Below are positions 16,258-25,400 of a DNA stretch of 64,000 nucleotides, one piece after another; the first letter of the stretch is position 1; each line of letters opens with the position of its first letter. A program made the translations under genes and the position numbers. This DNA is from Nitrospira sp. Lineage in GTDB: Bacteria; Nitrospirota; Nitrospiria; Nitrospirales; Nitrospiraceae. Location: positions 1 to 64,000 of the forward strand of contig JAFEBL010000028.1 of the NCBI GenBank assembly GCA_018242665.1, written 5' to 3'. A model generated the notes under the pieces. It did no database searches. It was given only the letters and a program-made list of their open reading frames with translations, and was not told the DNA's origin.

Positions 16258-17000
16258 GCATGATGCAGGTATCAGTCCAGGGTCTGTCCGACGCCGCGAT
16301 GCTGGAGGTGTGGGAACAGGGCGTCGGTCGGCATCCCCTCGACCAGGCGCTGCTGTTGTTGCGGTACGCCTGTCCTGAACAGCCATTCGAGGCGATGTGC
16401 GAATGGACCATCGGTCAGCGTGATGCACATCTGATGGCGCTTCGCCGGCAGACCATCGGTGACCGCATCGAGGCGTACGACGAATGTCCGGCCTGTCGCA
16501 ACGGTCTCGAATTCGAACTCTCTTGCGACGCGCTGTTGTCATCGGGGGCCACGTCCGCCGAGACGTGGACGACCATAGAGCAGGGTGGCTGTGCCTGGGA
16601 GTTGCGCAGGCCGACCAGCCGAGACCTGGCCGTGGCGATCACCGCTGCCGACCCAGAGCAGGCGCGACAGATCATCCTGTCCCGCTGCGTCCGTGGAGAA
16701 ACTGAAGATGCTGCGGAGGCGGTCTGGACGGGAACAGATGGGGCTGCGCTCGCCGGACGACTATCCGAACTGGACCCGCTGGCCGAGGTGCTCATCGATC
16801 TGCGATGCGAACAGTGCGGGGAGCGGTGGCAGGCGTTGTTCGATATCGTGACGTTCTTCTGGAATGAACTCCATGCCCGCAGTCGGCGGCTCTTGCAGGA
16901 AGTCGATCTCCTGGCCCGCACCTATGGATGGACGGAGGGAGACGTTCTGCGCATGAGTGAACAGCGCCGTGGCCTGTATGTGGAGATGGCCCTGTCATGA
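16254..17000 (+). CDS. gp26-like baseplate protein with two CxxC motifs
   Basis: 248 residues. The N-terminal two thirds resemble the T4-gp26-like baseplate hub proteins found after the tube gene in eCIS and T4-like tails: LDQALLLLRYACPEQP and LMALRRQTIGDRIEAYDECPACRNGLEFEL. Two CxxC pairs (CPAC ~82, CEQC ~188) could form a four-cysteine zinc site. The ATG overlaps the tube stop (ATGA), and the gene's own stop overlaps the next start, so it is part of a tightly coupled run. The zinc ligation is inference from the motif only. Confidence 0.7.
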   Translation: MSMMQVSVQGLSDAAMLEVWEQGVGRHPLDQALLLLRYACPEQPFEAMCEWTIGQRDAHLMALRRQTIGDRIEAYDECPACRNGLEFELSCDALLSSGATSAETWTTIEQGGCAWELRRPTSRDLAVAITAADPEQARQIILSRCVRGETEDAAEAVWTGTDGAALAGRLSELDPLAEVLIDLRCEQCGERWQALFDIVTFFWNELHARSRRLLQEVDLLARTYGWTEGDVLRMSEQRRGLYVEMALS

Positions 17001-17749
17001 GCGATTTTGTGACGAGACTCGTGGAACGACAAGCAGGCACTGCGACAATGGTTCAGCCGCGCAGGCCCTCTATGTTCGCTCCGACGATGAGCCGGCCAGA
17101 GCCGGCGGACCTTCCGGCACTCGATTCGATGGCACCACACGATGACGCAACCCTGACACCCGCCGCGTTCGTCCGCCCCGGTGATCATGGAGGCAAGGTG
17201 CTGACTCAGCCTGATCAGCAGGAAGGTCGGCAGCCGGTTCCCGGTTCGAGGGTGGCCTCGCATCCTGCGGTCCGTCTGCGTCGAGCGGAATCTGATCCCG
17301 TCACCAAGGCTCAGCACACCTCGGCCGTCGACAAACCGTCAGCGCGTGACGTGTTGCATGCGCCGCACGCTGACTCCACGACTATTCATGAGCAGGTATC
17401 GCATAGGCAGATGTCTCCTGACAGACAGACCATCCAAGATCCTGTCGACGCTGCACCGGATCTTTCCGCCGCACGAATCGAACCGCCTCCTCGGCTGGTA
17501 CAGACTCGTCCGGATATGCCTCGTCCATCGGCTTCGGCTCCGCCTTCGCTGGCGTCGGGCAGGGTTTCGGGGCGGAGGACGGAACAAAACCACGCCGGTC
17601 CGGTCGAACCTCCGGTAGAAGTCACGATCGGGCGTATTGAAGTGACCGCGGTGTCGGCAGCGCCTGATGTCAAACGAAAGTCTGGCTCTCGCCGGCCGGC
17701 GATGTCATTGGAGGAATATTTGACTCGTCGTCAGGGAGGACGAACGTGA
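16997..17749 (+). CDS. Disordered linker protein of the eCIS cluster
   Basis: 250 residues. About 200 residues are low-complexity, rich in proline, arginine, serine, glutamine and histidine, with no hydrophobic core, and should be disordered. Only the last ~45 residues look folded: VEVTIGRIEVTAVSAAPDVKR followed by RPAMSLEEYLTRRQGG. Small proteins with such a terminal motif are frequent in eCIS clusters between the baseplate and cap genes. A role as flexible connector or as a determinant of tube length is inference. The start overlaps the previous stop, and the stop overlaps the GTG of the cap gene. Confidence 0.65.
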   Translation: MSDFVTRLVERQAGTATMVQPRRPSMFAPTMSRPEPADLPALDSMAPHDDATLTPAAFVRPGDHGGKVLTQPDQQEGRQPVPGSRVASHPAVRLRRAESDPVTKAQHTSAVDKPSARDVLHAPHADSTTIHEQVSHRQMSPDRQTIQDPVDAAPDLSAARIEPPPRLVQTRPDMPRPSASAPPSLASGRVSGRRTEQNHAGPVEPPVEVTIGRIEVTAVSAAPDVKRKSGSRRPAMSLEEYLTRRQGGRT

Positions 17750-19044
17750 GCAGCGCGTTGGCGATCGCCGGGGTGACGGCCGTACTGCGGGATCTGCTCA
17801 ATGACGGGTTAATCAATCACAACGTCAGTGGGCTGCTCGGCAGCACCGTGACCGTGAGTGCGCTGCCCCCGGATCGTGTCGTCCCGGCCAACGGCACCGA
17901 AAGCACGCAGCTGAATCTTTTTCTCCATCAAGTCACGTTCAATACTGGATGGCGGAATCATGCGCTGCCTTCTCGCGATGGGTCGGGCCAGCAGCGCCTC
18001 AGTAACCCGCCGCTGGCGCTGGATCTGCACTACTTGCTGAGCGCCTACAGCGCGGAAGAATTGGGGAGTGAAATTCTGCTCGGGTATGCCATGCAGCTGC
18101 TGCACGAAGTCCCGGTGCTGGATCGCAAAGCCATTACGACGGCGCTGACACCGTCGCCGTCGGTCGATACCACCCTGCCTCCGGCGCTACGGGCCTTGGC
18201 GGAATGTGGATTGGCCGACCAGGTGGAGCAGATCAAATTGGTGCCGGACCCCCTGAGTAGCGAGGAAATGTCGAAGCTCTGGACCGCCGTGCAGTCTCAC
18301 TACCGGCCTTCTGCGGCCTATGTCGCGACAGTCGTGCTGATTGAGTCCACAAAATCGACGAGGCCGACGCTTCCTGTGCTGACCCGCGGGCCTGTCGATC
18401 CGGTCACTCACGTGGAACGGGGCGTGGTGGTGCAGTCCGATCTCCTCCCGCCGTTTCCAACCATCCAAGCCGCGGTTGCGACCAGCGGACAGCCGGTTGT
18501 TACGGTCGGTGCGACGGTGGACATCACGGGCCATCACCTCGATGGCACCAATCCAACGGTCCTGCTCTCGAACAGCCGTTTTGAGATCAATCAGGCGGTG
18601 CCGGCCTCAGGGGGAGGCAGCAGTATCAAGACCTCGTTCACGGTGCCGTCCGTGCCGGCAGGATTGTATCAACTGGCACTGCAGGTCATTCGGCCCGGAG
18701 AAGCCGATCCGCGCACGAGCAATACCCTGGCACTGCTCGTCGGTCCGGAGATCACGACAGCACTGCCGATCGCGGTCGCACGGGACGGCAGCGGCGTGGC
18801 GACGCTGGTGCTCACGGCGCAACCGCAGATCCAGCCGGGGCAGTCGGTCTCGCTCCTGTTGGGGACGCAAGAAGTTCCGGTCGGGCCGATCACCGTGGCC
18901 ACGGGGACGCTGACGGTTGCCGTTCCCGACGCCCCGATTGGAGAGTTCCTGCTTCGGATACGCGTGGATGGTCTCGACAGTCCGATTATCGACCGGTCGG
19001 CCGTCCCGCCTGCGTTTTACAATTATCGGGTGACGATCACATGA
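17746..19044 (+). CDS. DUF4255 protein, probable tail terminator/cap (Afp16/Pvc16-like)
   Basis: 432 residues. The first ~195 residues match DUF4255: AIAGVTAVLRDLLNDGLI, STQLNLFLHQVTFNTGWRN, PLALDLHYLLSAYSAEELGSEILLGYAMQLLHEVPVL. In Afp and PVC this domain caps the distal end of tube and sheath and fixes length. The C-terminal ~200 residues form two IPT/Ig-like beta domains (TSGQPVVTVGATVDITGHHLDGTNPTVLLSN) that could face outward from the cap. It begins with GTG (GGGAGGA at 17734-17740), overlaps the previous stop, and is directly followed by the ATPase gene. Confidence 0.85.
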   Translation: MSSALAIAGVTAVLRDLLNDGLINHNVSGLLGSTVTVSALPPDRVVPANGTESTQLNLFLHQVTFNTGWRNHALPSRDGSGQQRLSNPPLALDLHYLLSAYSAEELGSEILLGYAMQLLHEVPVLDRKAITTALTPSPSVDTTLPPALRALAECGLADQVEQIKLVPDPLSSEEMSKLWTAVQSHYRPSAAYVATVVLIESTKSTRPTLPVLTRGPVDPVTHVERGVVVQSDLLPPFPTIQAAVATSGQPVVTVGATVDITGHHLDGTNPTVLLSNSRFEINQAVPASGGGSSIKTSFTVPSVPAGLYQLALQVIRPGEADPRTSNTLALLVGPEITTALPIAVARDGSGVATLVLTAQPQIQPGQSVSLLLGTQEVPVGPITVATGTLTVAVPDAPIGEFLLRIRVDGLDSPIIDRSAVPPAFYNYRVTIT

Positions 19045-20978
19045 AGACTGCCACGACCTCCGCCGCATGGTGTGATGCTAATCAAGCGTATCTGGTGGCC
19101 GAGTTTTCCCGGCTGAAACTCCGGTTGGGCGCCGAACATGATGAGCGAGTGATCGCGACTCGGTTGGAGGCAGCCCAGGCGGCGTTGCCGGCGCAGGCCG
19201 CCATCGATACCCTGTCTGAGCTGTTCGGTTTGAGCGCCTTCGAACGAGATCTGCTGCTCCTGGTCGCCGGAGTGGAAATGGATGCGGAACTCGGGCGTGT
19301 GTGTGCAGCGGCACTCGGGCAGTCGCAGGCGCCGAGGCCGCAGGCCACGTTCGGCCTGGCTCTGGCGGCCTTGGAGCATTCGCACTGGAGCGCGTTGGCG
19401 GCGATGGCGCCGTTGCGTCGGTGGCGTTTGCTGGAAGTCGACGACAGTGCGGGGCTGGTGAACGGAAGGCTGCGGATCGACGAACGGGTGCTGCACTATC
19501 TCGCCGGTGTGAACTATCTCGACCCTCGGCTACAACCACTGCTGAGTCCGGTGTCAGCCCCGCAGGTTATGGCGGAGAAACATCGGCACATTTGCGAGGA
19601 AGTGCTGACGCGCTTGCGGGAACCGTCTTCGTCGTATCCGGTGGTCCTGCTGTCAGGTGATGATGTCGATGGACAGGCCGACGTGGCGGTAGCTGTGGCC
19701 GCCCAGTTGCACGTGCAGCTGTACAGTGTGCGGGTCGAGGATTTACCGGGCAACTCCGCAGAAGCCGATGCCTTCGCGATCTTGTGGCAACGTGAAGCGG
19801 CCTTGCTGGGCGCGGTGCTCCTAATCCTCTGCCATGACGGCGCGCCGTCGAAAGCGGTCGCACATCTCGCCGAACGCGGCAGCAATCCGTTGTTCATCGC
19901 CGGTCGCGATGTGCCCTCATGCAAACGGGCCACCATCAGGTTTGCGATCAATAAACCCGACGGCACCGAGCAGAAGCAATTATGGCAACAGGTGTTGGGC
20001 GCGGCCACGGCACGTATGAACGGCACCCTCGACGGCGTGGCGTCCCAGTTTTCCTTGAGCGCCAGAGCCATTGCGACGGCGGGTGCCGGCCTGCGCGATG
20101 CGGCAGAATCCGGCAGTCATGCCGAGCGCGCGTTGTGGGACGCCTGCCGCAGTGTGAGTCGGTCTCGTTTGGACGATCTCGCGCAGCGCTTGGACCCGGT
20201 CGCCGGCTGGAATGATCTGGTGTTGCCGGAGGCGCAGCAGCGTACCCTGCGGCAGATCGCCGCGCATGCGAAGCATCGGCTGACGGTCTATCAGCAGTGG
20301 GGCTTTGCCGGGAAAGGGGTGCGCGGCCTCGGAATCAGCGCCCTCTTCGCGGGCGAAAGCGGCACGGGCAAGACCATGGCGGCGGAAGTTCTGGCGAACG
20401 AGCTGCATCTCGATCTGTACCGCATCGATCTCTCCGGGGTCGTCAGCAAATACATCGGCGAAACGGAGCGCAACCTGCGGCGCGTGTTCGACGCGGCGGA
20501 GACCAGCGGGTCTATGCTGCTGTTCGACGAAGCCGACGCGTTGTTCGGGAAACGCAGCGAAGTGCGCGACAGTCATGATCGCTATGCGAATATCGAGGTG
20601 AGTTATCTGCTGCAACGAATGGAATCCTATCGCGGGCTAGCAATTCTGACGACGAACATGAAGGCCGCGCTCGACGTCGCGTTCTCGCGCCGCCTCAGTT
20701 TCGTGGTGCAGTTTCCCTTCCCGGACCAGCAACAGCGGGAATTGATTTGGAGGCGAATGTTCCCTGCCGCCACGCCGGTGGAGCAGCTCGATCACGCCAA
20801 ACTCGCCAGACTCAGCATGTCCGGGGGAAATATCCGCAGCATCGCGCTCAATGCCGCGTTTCTGGCGGCGGATGAAGGGGCGGCGGTGGGCATGAGACAT
20901 CTCCTGCAGGCGGCGCATACCGAAGCGGCAAAACGCGAACGCCCATTGTCTGACGCTGAAACCAGGGGGTGGGTATGA
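19041..20978 (+). CDS. AAA+ ATPase of the eCIS (Afp15/Pvc15-like)
   Basis: 645 residues. The N-terminal ~390 residues include a degenerate first ATPase module (LSELFGLSAFERDLLLLVAGVEM). The active module has Walker A GESGTGKT (438-445, Lys444), Walker B LLFDEADALF (Asp496, Glu497), sensor ILTTN and the arginine region AFSRRLSFVVQFPFPD. Every eCIS carries such an ATPase, thought to act in assembly or cargo loading; it is not the ClpV disassembly type. The start overlaps the DUF4255 stop. Confidence 0.93.
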   Translation: MKTATTSAAWCDANQAYLVAEFSRLKLRLGAEHDERVIATRLEAAQAALPAQAAIDTLSELFGLSAFERDLLLLVAGVEMDAELGRVCAAALGQSQAPRPQATFGLALAALEHSHWSALAAMAPLRRWRLLEVDDSAGLVNGRLRIDERVLHYLAGVNYLDPRLQPLLSPVSAPQVMAEKHRHICEEVLTRLREPSSSYPVVLLSGDDVDGQADVAVAVAAQLHVQLYSVRVEDLPGNSAEADAFAILWQREAALLGAVLLILCHDGAPSKAVAHLAERGSNPLFIAGRDVPSCKRATIRFAINKPDGTEQKQLWQQVLGAATARMNGTLDGVASQFSLSARAIATAGAGLRDAAESGSHAERALWDACRSVSRSRLDDLAQRLDPVAGWNDLVLPEAQQRTLRQIAAHAKHRLTVYQQWGFAGKGVRGLGISALFAGESGTGKTMAAEVLANELHLDLYRIDLSGVVSKYIGETERNLRRVFDAAETSGSMLLFDEADALFGKRSEVRDSHDRYANIEVSYLLQRMESYRGLAILTTNMKAALDVAFSRRLSFVVQFPFPDQQQRELIWRRMFPAATPVEQLDHAKLARLSMSGGNIRSIALNAAFLAADEGAAVGMRHLLQAAHTEAAKRERPLSDAETRGWV

Positions 20979-21229
20979 GGCGCGTAATCGTCAATATCGA
21001 CCGCCTCGTCCTGAAAAATTTTCGCTACGAAGATCGGCATGCGATCGCGGGGGGGGTGCAGGAGCAACTGACACAATTGCTTTCCGAACCGGGGATGGCG
21101 GAGCGGATCGCGAGGCTGGGGAATGTTCCGCACCTTCGGACGAAGGCGATCTCGATTTCCCGCGACGAGACCCCTCGACAAGTGGGCAAGGTCACCGCCG
21201 ATGGAATTGGAAAGGGTCTGGCGCGATGA
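20975..21229 (+). CDS. Small conserved-looking eCIS protein of unknown function
   Basis: 84 residues, MRRVIVNIDRLVLKNFRYEDRHAI followed by a helix GGVQEQLTQLLSEPGMAERIARL. The pattern of a short strand pair plus a helix of about 20 residues is seen in small proteins next to the AAA+ ATPase in many eCIS clusters. The ATG at 20975 overlaps the ATPase stop; the GTG at 20969 is in frame but has no better ribosome site. It overlaps the first DUF4157 gene by 4 bp. It may be a chaperone or adaptor for the ATPase. Confidence 0.65.
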   Translation: MRRVIVNIDRLVLKNFRYEDRHAIAGGVQEQLTQLLSEPGMAERIARLGNVPHLRTKAISISRDETPRQVGKVTADGIGKGLAR

Positions 21230-22569
21230 GCAAGATGGCCGCGGTACAGATGACCGGTAACGCGGCAACCAGTGAGTCGTCCTGGCCCCTTTTGCAACGC
21301 ACCTGTGCATGCGGTGAGACTGCAGGACTGAGCGGGGATTGCGAGGAGTGCAAGACGAAGAAATTTCTCGGCAACCCGCTACGGAAGAAGCTGGCCATCA
21401 GTCAGCCCGGCGACGAATTCGAGCGGGAAGCTGATCGTGTCGCAGCGCAAGTCATGAAGATGCAGGACCAGCCTGGAGATAGAGCGTTGCGCAAGACGGG
21501 GGATGATTCCCTGGTCCAGCGACGGGCGTCTGTTTCATCCGGGACGACTGCCGGATATGCTCCGCCGATCGTACATGACGTGCTCGCTCAGCCTGGACAA
21601 CCGCTCGATGCAACATCTCGGACATTTTTTGAGCCGCGTTTCGGACATGATTTCAGCCGCGTGCGCGTGCATGCCGATGCGCAAGCCGCCGAATCGGCAA
21701 AGGCCGTGAATGCGATCGCCTATACCGTAGGGTCGGATATTTCATTTGCCGCGGGACGATACCGAGCCGGCACGATCGAAGGATTGCGTCTCTTGGCCCA
21801 TGAACTGACGCATGTCGTTCAGCAACAAACCGACCCGTCGGCGCCTCTCTCGTCGCCCCTTCGGAGAACCGTGTCTTTCGCCAACGGCTCAGTCAGCGAA
21901 ACCCTGAACTTGGCCGACCGAGTCTTGAATAACATGAGTGCCGGAGAAACTGATTTCGTGTTGAACGGCGCAACATTTACCAACCTGAACGATGGGTTGC
22001 AAGCATTGCACGTGCCTCGCATCAAGAATTCTCCCAGGGGGCAGAAGGTCAGGTGTTCGTTTGCATCGGTGCCCGATAACAAAGTGAGTTTTGCCATGCG
22101 GATTTTGAGTCCGGATCCATGGTCCTCGACGACAACCAAAGGGGTCATCGGAAATCTGCTTCCTGGGTTGAACGCCGCATGTCATGGCAGCGACGCAGCC
22201 ACGTTCACCGTCCAGGGTATGCCGACAAACCAGGACCAGCGTGCTCGTACACGAACGCATGAAGATCATCATGTCGATGATTACAAGATCATTCTGAAGG
22301 ACATCATCGAACCGTGGGACAAGGCCGTGGCGGCGGCTTACAAACGACGAAAGACCGCAACTGGTTCAGACAAGGATCAGTGCACGGGGGAACTGTACGA
22401 TCAAGCGGTCGGACAAAAGCAACGTCCAGACGATGTGGTGACGGCCCTCATTCAAGCCATCAACGACAAGGCGAGGCTGTTCCATGCCAGTGCGGCGGGA
22501 CGCAACGTGAGCATTTCGAACGTGAACACGGATGCCGGCTGTAACAGAGTGACTGCGGAGGCTCGTTGA
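21226..22569 (+). CDS. DUF4157 protein with second HExxH region, probable eCIS cargo
   Basis: 447 residues. The N-terminus (~22-45) carries a CxC...CxxC element (QRTCACGE..., CEEC) and a conserved KLAISQPGDEFEREADRVAAQVM, shared with the next gene. A DUF4157 domain (~120-205) has FFEPRFGHDFSRVRVHAD and LLAHELTHVVQQ, with a putative zinc site H192-E193-x-x-H196. The C-terminal ~240 residues differ from the next gene and hold THEDHHVDDYK, a second possible HExxH (H345-E346-x-x-H349). DUF4157 proteins are strongly associated with eCIS and are thought to be cargo or cargo-processing factors. The C-terminal part is a good candidate effector domain. Start and stop overlap the neighbouring genes. 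Confidence 0.85.
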   Translation: MSKMAAVQMTGNAATSESSWPLLQRTCACGETAGLSGDCEECKTKKFLGNPLRKKLAISQPGDEFEREADRVAAQVMKMQDQPGDRALRKTGDDSLVQRRASVSSGTTAGYAPPIVHDVLAQPGQPLDATSRTFFEPRFGHDFSRVRVHADAQAAESAKAVNAIAYTVGSDISFAAGRYRAGTIEGLRLLAHELTHVVQQQTDPSAPLSSPLRRTVSFANGSVSETLNLADRVLNNMSAGETDFVLNGATFTNLNDGLQALHVPRIKNSPRGQKVRCSFASVPDNKVSFAMRILSPDPWSSTTTKGVIGNLLPGLNAACHGSDAATFTVQGMPTNQDQRARTRTHEDHHVDDYKIILKDIIEPWDKAVAAAYKRRKTATGSDKDQCTGELYDQAVGQKQRPDDVVTALIQAINDKARLFHASAAGRNVSISNVNTDAGCNRVTAEAR

Positions 22570-24248
22570 TGAGGAGTTCAGGATGCTCCAAGACGAGAAG
22601 TGCGCCTATGGCCGATACGTCTTTGTCTTGGGGAACAGCTCGTCTACTTCAGCGCCAGTGCGCCTGTGGTGGATCCAGCGGGCTTGGGGGCAGCTGTGCG
22701 GAATGTGAGAAGAAGAAATTGACCGGCATGTCTGTTCAGGCAAAGTTGCGCTTCAACGAGCCCGGCGACGAGTACGAGCAGGAAGCCGACCGGGTGGCGG
22801 ACCAGGTGATGCACATGCCGGACAAGACGGGGCCGTCTCCGTCGCTCCAGTCGACGCCGTTGGTTCAGCGGTTTGTCGCAGGCGGAGGGCGTTCGACTGG
22901 GGAGGAAGGCGCGTTGCAACGTGCGGAAGCATCCGGTGAACAATCAACACCCGTCGGCGAGCAACCAGCCTCCGACGGATCGGCACCCAAAGACGGAGCG
23001 ACCGACGAGGGCGGCAGCCGCTGCCCGAGTTGGCGCAACGACCCGGAGAGCATCAGCAAGCGAGCCGCCGAAAATTATGTGCAGCACGACATCACGCCGC
23101 CCTCTCAGGCGACGGTGGAAAAGATCAATTGTGAACCGCCGGTCGCCAACGGCAACTACGGCTGCTTTGTGCATTTCAGCGATGGCTTGGTGGTGCGGGT
23201 CATCGTGCGGGCCACCGATATCGTCGTCGGCATGGGGCCGGGACAAATCGCCACGGAAACGCCGCCGCCTGCGACGCCCTTGTGTTTTTACGACTATCAC
23301 TGCCCGGACGGATTGTTGGTGTTGACCAAGCGTGAGTGCAAGAGTGCGAAATCGTCGAAACAGCCCCCGCCTGGCGCACCGGTAGGGCCGCCGGCAGTCG
23401 CGCAGCGGAAAGCCGCTTCTGAGACCTCACCATCGGCTGGTTCCCTATCATCGGTCCAGAATGTCCTGGCTTCGTCGGGTCGTCCGTTGGATCAGTCGGC
23501 GCGCAATTTCTTTGAAGCGCGATTCGGTCACGACTTCGGCCAGGTCCGTGTGCATGACGATGCCACAGCAGCGGCATCGGCGCGTGGGGTACAGGCCCTG
23601 GCCTATACGGTCGGCAACGATGTGGTCTTTGGCGCAGGGCAGTATTCGCCCCATACTCGCACGGGGCAGCGACTGTTGGCCCATGAACTTGCTCACGTTG
23701 TGCAACAAACCGGTCGCGTGACAAGCGCCACGCACCCTGCCGCAGGATCGCTCCATTCTGCGGGTGGTGTGGTGGCGATGAGGCCTCATGCGAATGATGC
23801 ACATGACGGCTTAGTCCAACGCCAGCCGACGACGGACGGGCCGGCTGTCCGCGATTTGCCAATTTTTTTGGAAAGGCTCGAATTCGATGTCGGGAACAAT
23901 CTGCTCGATTATGGGCATCATTTGTATCAAGCCGCGATTCTGCATCCCGACGACCCTGCCGTTTTGCAAAATGCCTTGAGCCGTTATGCGCTGGGCTTGA
24001 ACGTGCTGAAGGACAGCTACCGCTTTGCCGGCTTCAAGCCTGACACCGCAGACAAGCTCGCGCTTGGCACCGGGATTCTTTTCAAGAGCCTGACCTTCAT
24101 ACGACAGGGCGAGTTGACCTTGGATTTTCAGGTCGATATCGGGCACGGCGTGAAATTCGAAACCAATGTGACTCTGGGCGTCAATCCAAAGGATGTCACG
24201 GATGTGCAAAAAGCCGGTGTGAATGTCGGCCTCGTGCGGCGTTTCTAA
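22569..24248 (+). CDS. Second DUF4157 protein, probable eCIS cargo or loading factor
   Basis: 559 residues. The N-terminus repeats the CxC...CxxC element and PGDEYEQEADRVADQVM seen in the previous gene. A proline/glycine-rich linker and a cysteine-containing domain (~150-260, CPSW...GCFVHFSDGLVVRV) come next. The DUF4157 domain (~295-385) has FFEARFGHDFGQVRVHDD and HELAHVVQQ (H372). A further C-terminal region of ~140 residues ends in beta strands (ELTLDFQVDIGHGVKFETNVTLG). GGAGG lies six bases before the ATG at 22569; an ATG at 22608 is an alternative. The two DUF4157 genes look like a diverged duplication with different C-terminal payloads. Confidence 0.82.
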   Translation: MRSSGCSKTRSAPMADTSLSWGTARLLQRQCACGGSSGLGGSCAECEKKKLTGMSVQAKLRFNEPGDEYEQEADRVADQVMHMPDKTGPSPSLQSTPLVQRFVAGGGRSTGEEGALQRAEASGEQSTPVGEQPASDGSAPKDGATDEGGSRCPSWRNDPESISKRAAENYVQHDITPPSQATVEKINCEPPVANGNYGCFVHFSDGLVVRVIVRATDIVVGMGPGQIATETPPPATPLCFYDYHCPDGLLVLTKRECKSAKSSKQPPPGAPVGPPAVAQRKAASETSPSAGSLSSVQNVLASSGRPLDQSARNFFEARFGHDFGQVRVHDDATAAASARGVQALAYTVGNDVVFGAGQYSPHTRTGQRLLAHELAHVVQQTGRVTSATHPAAGSLHSAGGVVAMRPHANDAHDGLVQRQPTTDGPAVRDLPIFLERLEFDVGNNLLDYGHHLYQAAILHPDDPAVLQNALSRYALGLNVLKDSYRFAGFKPDTADKLALGTGILFKSLTFIRQGELTLDFQVDIGHGVKFETNVTLGVNPKDVTDVQKAGVNVGLVRRF

Positions 24249-24263
24249 CGGAGTCACAAAATC

Positions 24264-24914
24264 ATGACCACCTTTCCCGGTTCACCAAAATTGCTCAAGG
24301 GCGGCATCGTGCTGATCGATCCGGACACGGCGCAGGTGCAGCGAATTATTGCGTTGCAATACAACCCTGAGTCGCTCAGTCGCACATTACAGGTACAAGG
24401 GGTGAGCGAGGGTGGGGATCGATCCGAAGCACTTCGGCTCAAGGGGCCGGCGGTGGAGACCATCAAGCTGGATGCGGAAATCGACGCGACCGACGATATG
24501 GAAGCCGGCGATCCCAGGGTCGGGGAAGCTGGGATTTCCCCGCAGCTGGCGGCGCTCGAAACCCTGCTGTATCCAAGCACGGGGCAATTGACCACCAACA
24601 ATACGCTGTCCAGTCTGGGAACGCTAGAAATTCTCCCGATGGAGACGGCATTGCCACTGTTTGTGTTCGGGCAGCATCGTGTCATCCCGGTGCGGTTGAC
24701 CGATTTCAGTGTCACCGAAGAGGCCTTCGATCCGAACCTCAATCCCATCCGCGCGAAGGTCAGTTTGGGGATGCGGGTGCTGTCCGTCGACGATGTGGGG
24801 TTTACGCATAAGGCCGGCAGTTTGTTCATGAGTTATCTGCAACAAAAGGAAGGCCTGCGCGCGAAGGCGCAGGCGGGCACATTAGGAGCGTTAGGGCTGA
24901 CGGGCATTCCGTGA
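24264..24914 (+). CDS. CIS tube-adaptor protein (Afp7/Pvc7-like, without LysM)
   Basis: 216 residues. The pattern GGIVLIDPDTAQVQRIIALQYNPESLSRTLQ is the start of the contractile injection system tube/baseplate adaptor family, which in Afp7 continues into a LysM domain. Here the C-terminus (YLQQKEGLRAKAQAGTLGALGL) stops before any LysM; the LysM-like domain is encoded separately at 25440-25799. It links the tube to the baseplate hub. GGAG lies ten bases before the ATG. The gene is followed directly by the inverted-repeat cassette. Confidence 0.8.
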   Translation: MTTFPGSPKLLKGGIVLIDPDTAQVQRIIALQYNPESLSRTLQVQGVSEGGDRSEALRLKGPAVETIKLDAEIDATDDMEAGDPRVGEAGISPQLAALETLLYPSTGQLTTNNTLSSLGTLEILPMETALPLFVFGQHRVIPVRLTDFSVTEEAFDPNLNPIRAKVSLGMRVLSVDDVGFTHKAGSLFMSYLQQKEGLRAKAQAGTLGALGLTGIP

Positions 24915-24930
24915 AGGTAGCGGTGAGCCA

Positions 24931-24962
24931 TCAGCGGTCAGCAATCAGGTGGCAGGTGTCAG
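24931..24962 (+). repeat. Left arm of a 32-bp inverted repeat
   Basis: It begins TCAGCGGTCAGCAATCAGGT and ends CAGGTGTCAG. Apart from two central bases (GG against AT) it is the exact reverse complement of 25383-25414. Together the arms bracket the four-helix-bundle gene. Confidence 0.85.
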
Positions 24963-25025
24963 GTGACAGCTGTCAGCGATAAGGTGATACGAGGACTTGG
25001 ACTATACCCTGAAAAGCTTAACTGC

Positions 25026-25400
25026 ATGCGAGATTTCAAAACGCTGAACGTATGGAAGACTGCGCATCGATTGACCCTGAAGGTCTATAGAGTCTGTGCA
25101 TCGTTCCCGAAGGATGAGGCCTACGGGTTAGTCAGTCAGATGAGACGAGCTAGTGTCTCGATAGCGTCGAACATCGCTGAGGGTTGCGGAAGAGAGAGCA
25201 ACTTGGAAATGGCGAGGTTTCTTTCCATCGCTGCGGGATCGGCTAGTGAATTGCAGTACCAGATACTGTTGGCAAGAGATCTGGGGATGCTTGACCAAGG
25301 CAGTTGTGCAGACTTGGAACGAAACGTCATCGAAGTGCGAAAAATGGCTTCGTCGTTCATGACGAAGCTGAAAACAAAAAGGCTGACACCTGATACCTGA
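25026..25400 (+). CDS. Four-helix-bundle protein (23S rRNA intervening-sequence protein family), inserted in the eCIS operon
   Basis: 124 residues. The family signature is clear: FKTLNVWKTAHRLTLKVYRVCASFPKDEAYGLVSQMRRASVSIASNIAEGCGRES and later ELQYQILLARDLGML. Members form pentameric four-helix bundles and occur both in rRNA intervening sequences and as free intergenic genes, often near repeats. It is bounded by 32-bp inverted repeats, and its stop codon and last residues (LTPDT) lie inside the right arm. It splits an eCIS structural operon yet has no eCIS homology, so it is a mobile passenger rather than a tail component. Function is unknown. Confidence 0.85.
   Translation: MRDFKTLNVWKTAHRLTLKVYRVCASFPKDEAYGLVSQMRRASVSIASNIAEGCGRESNLEMARFLSIAAGSASELQYQILLARDLGMLDQGSCADLERNVIEVRKMASSFMTKLKTKRLTPDT

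Noticed and set aside
20969-20974. GTG start for the 84-residue eCIS protein
   Set aside because: In frame but adds only two residues, while the ATG at 20975 makes the ATGA overlap seen throughout the operon.
25026-25400. Evidence of an rRNA intervening sequence
   Set aside because: The four-helix-bundle family occurs in 23S rRNA insertions, but no rRNA sequence flanks this copy; inverted repeats and tail genes do.
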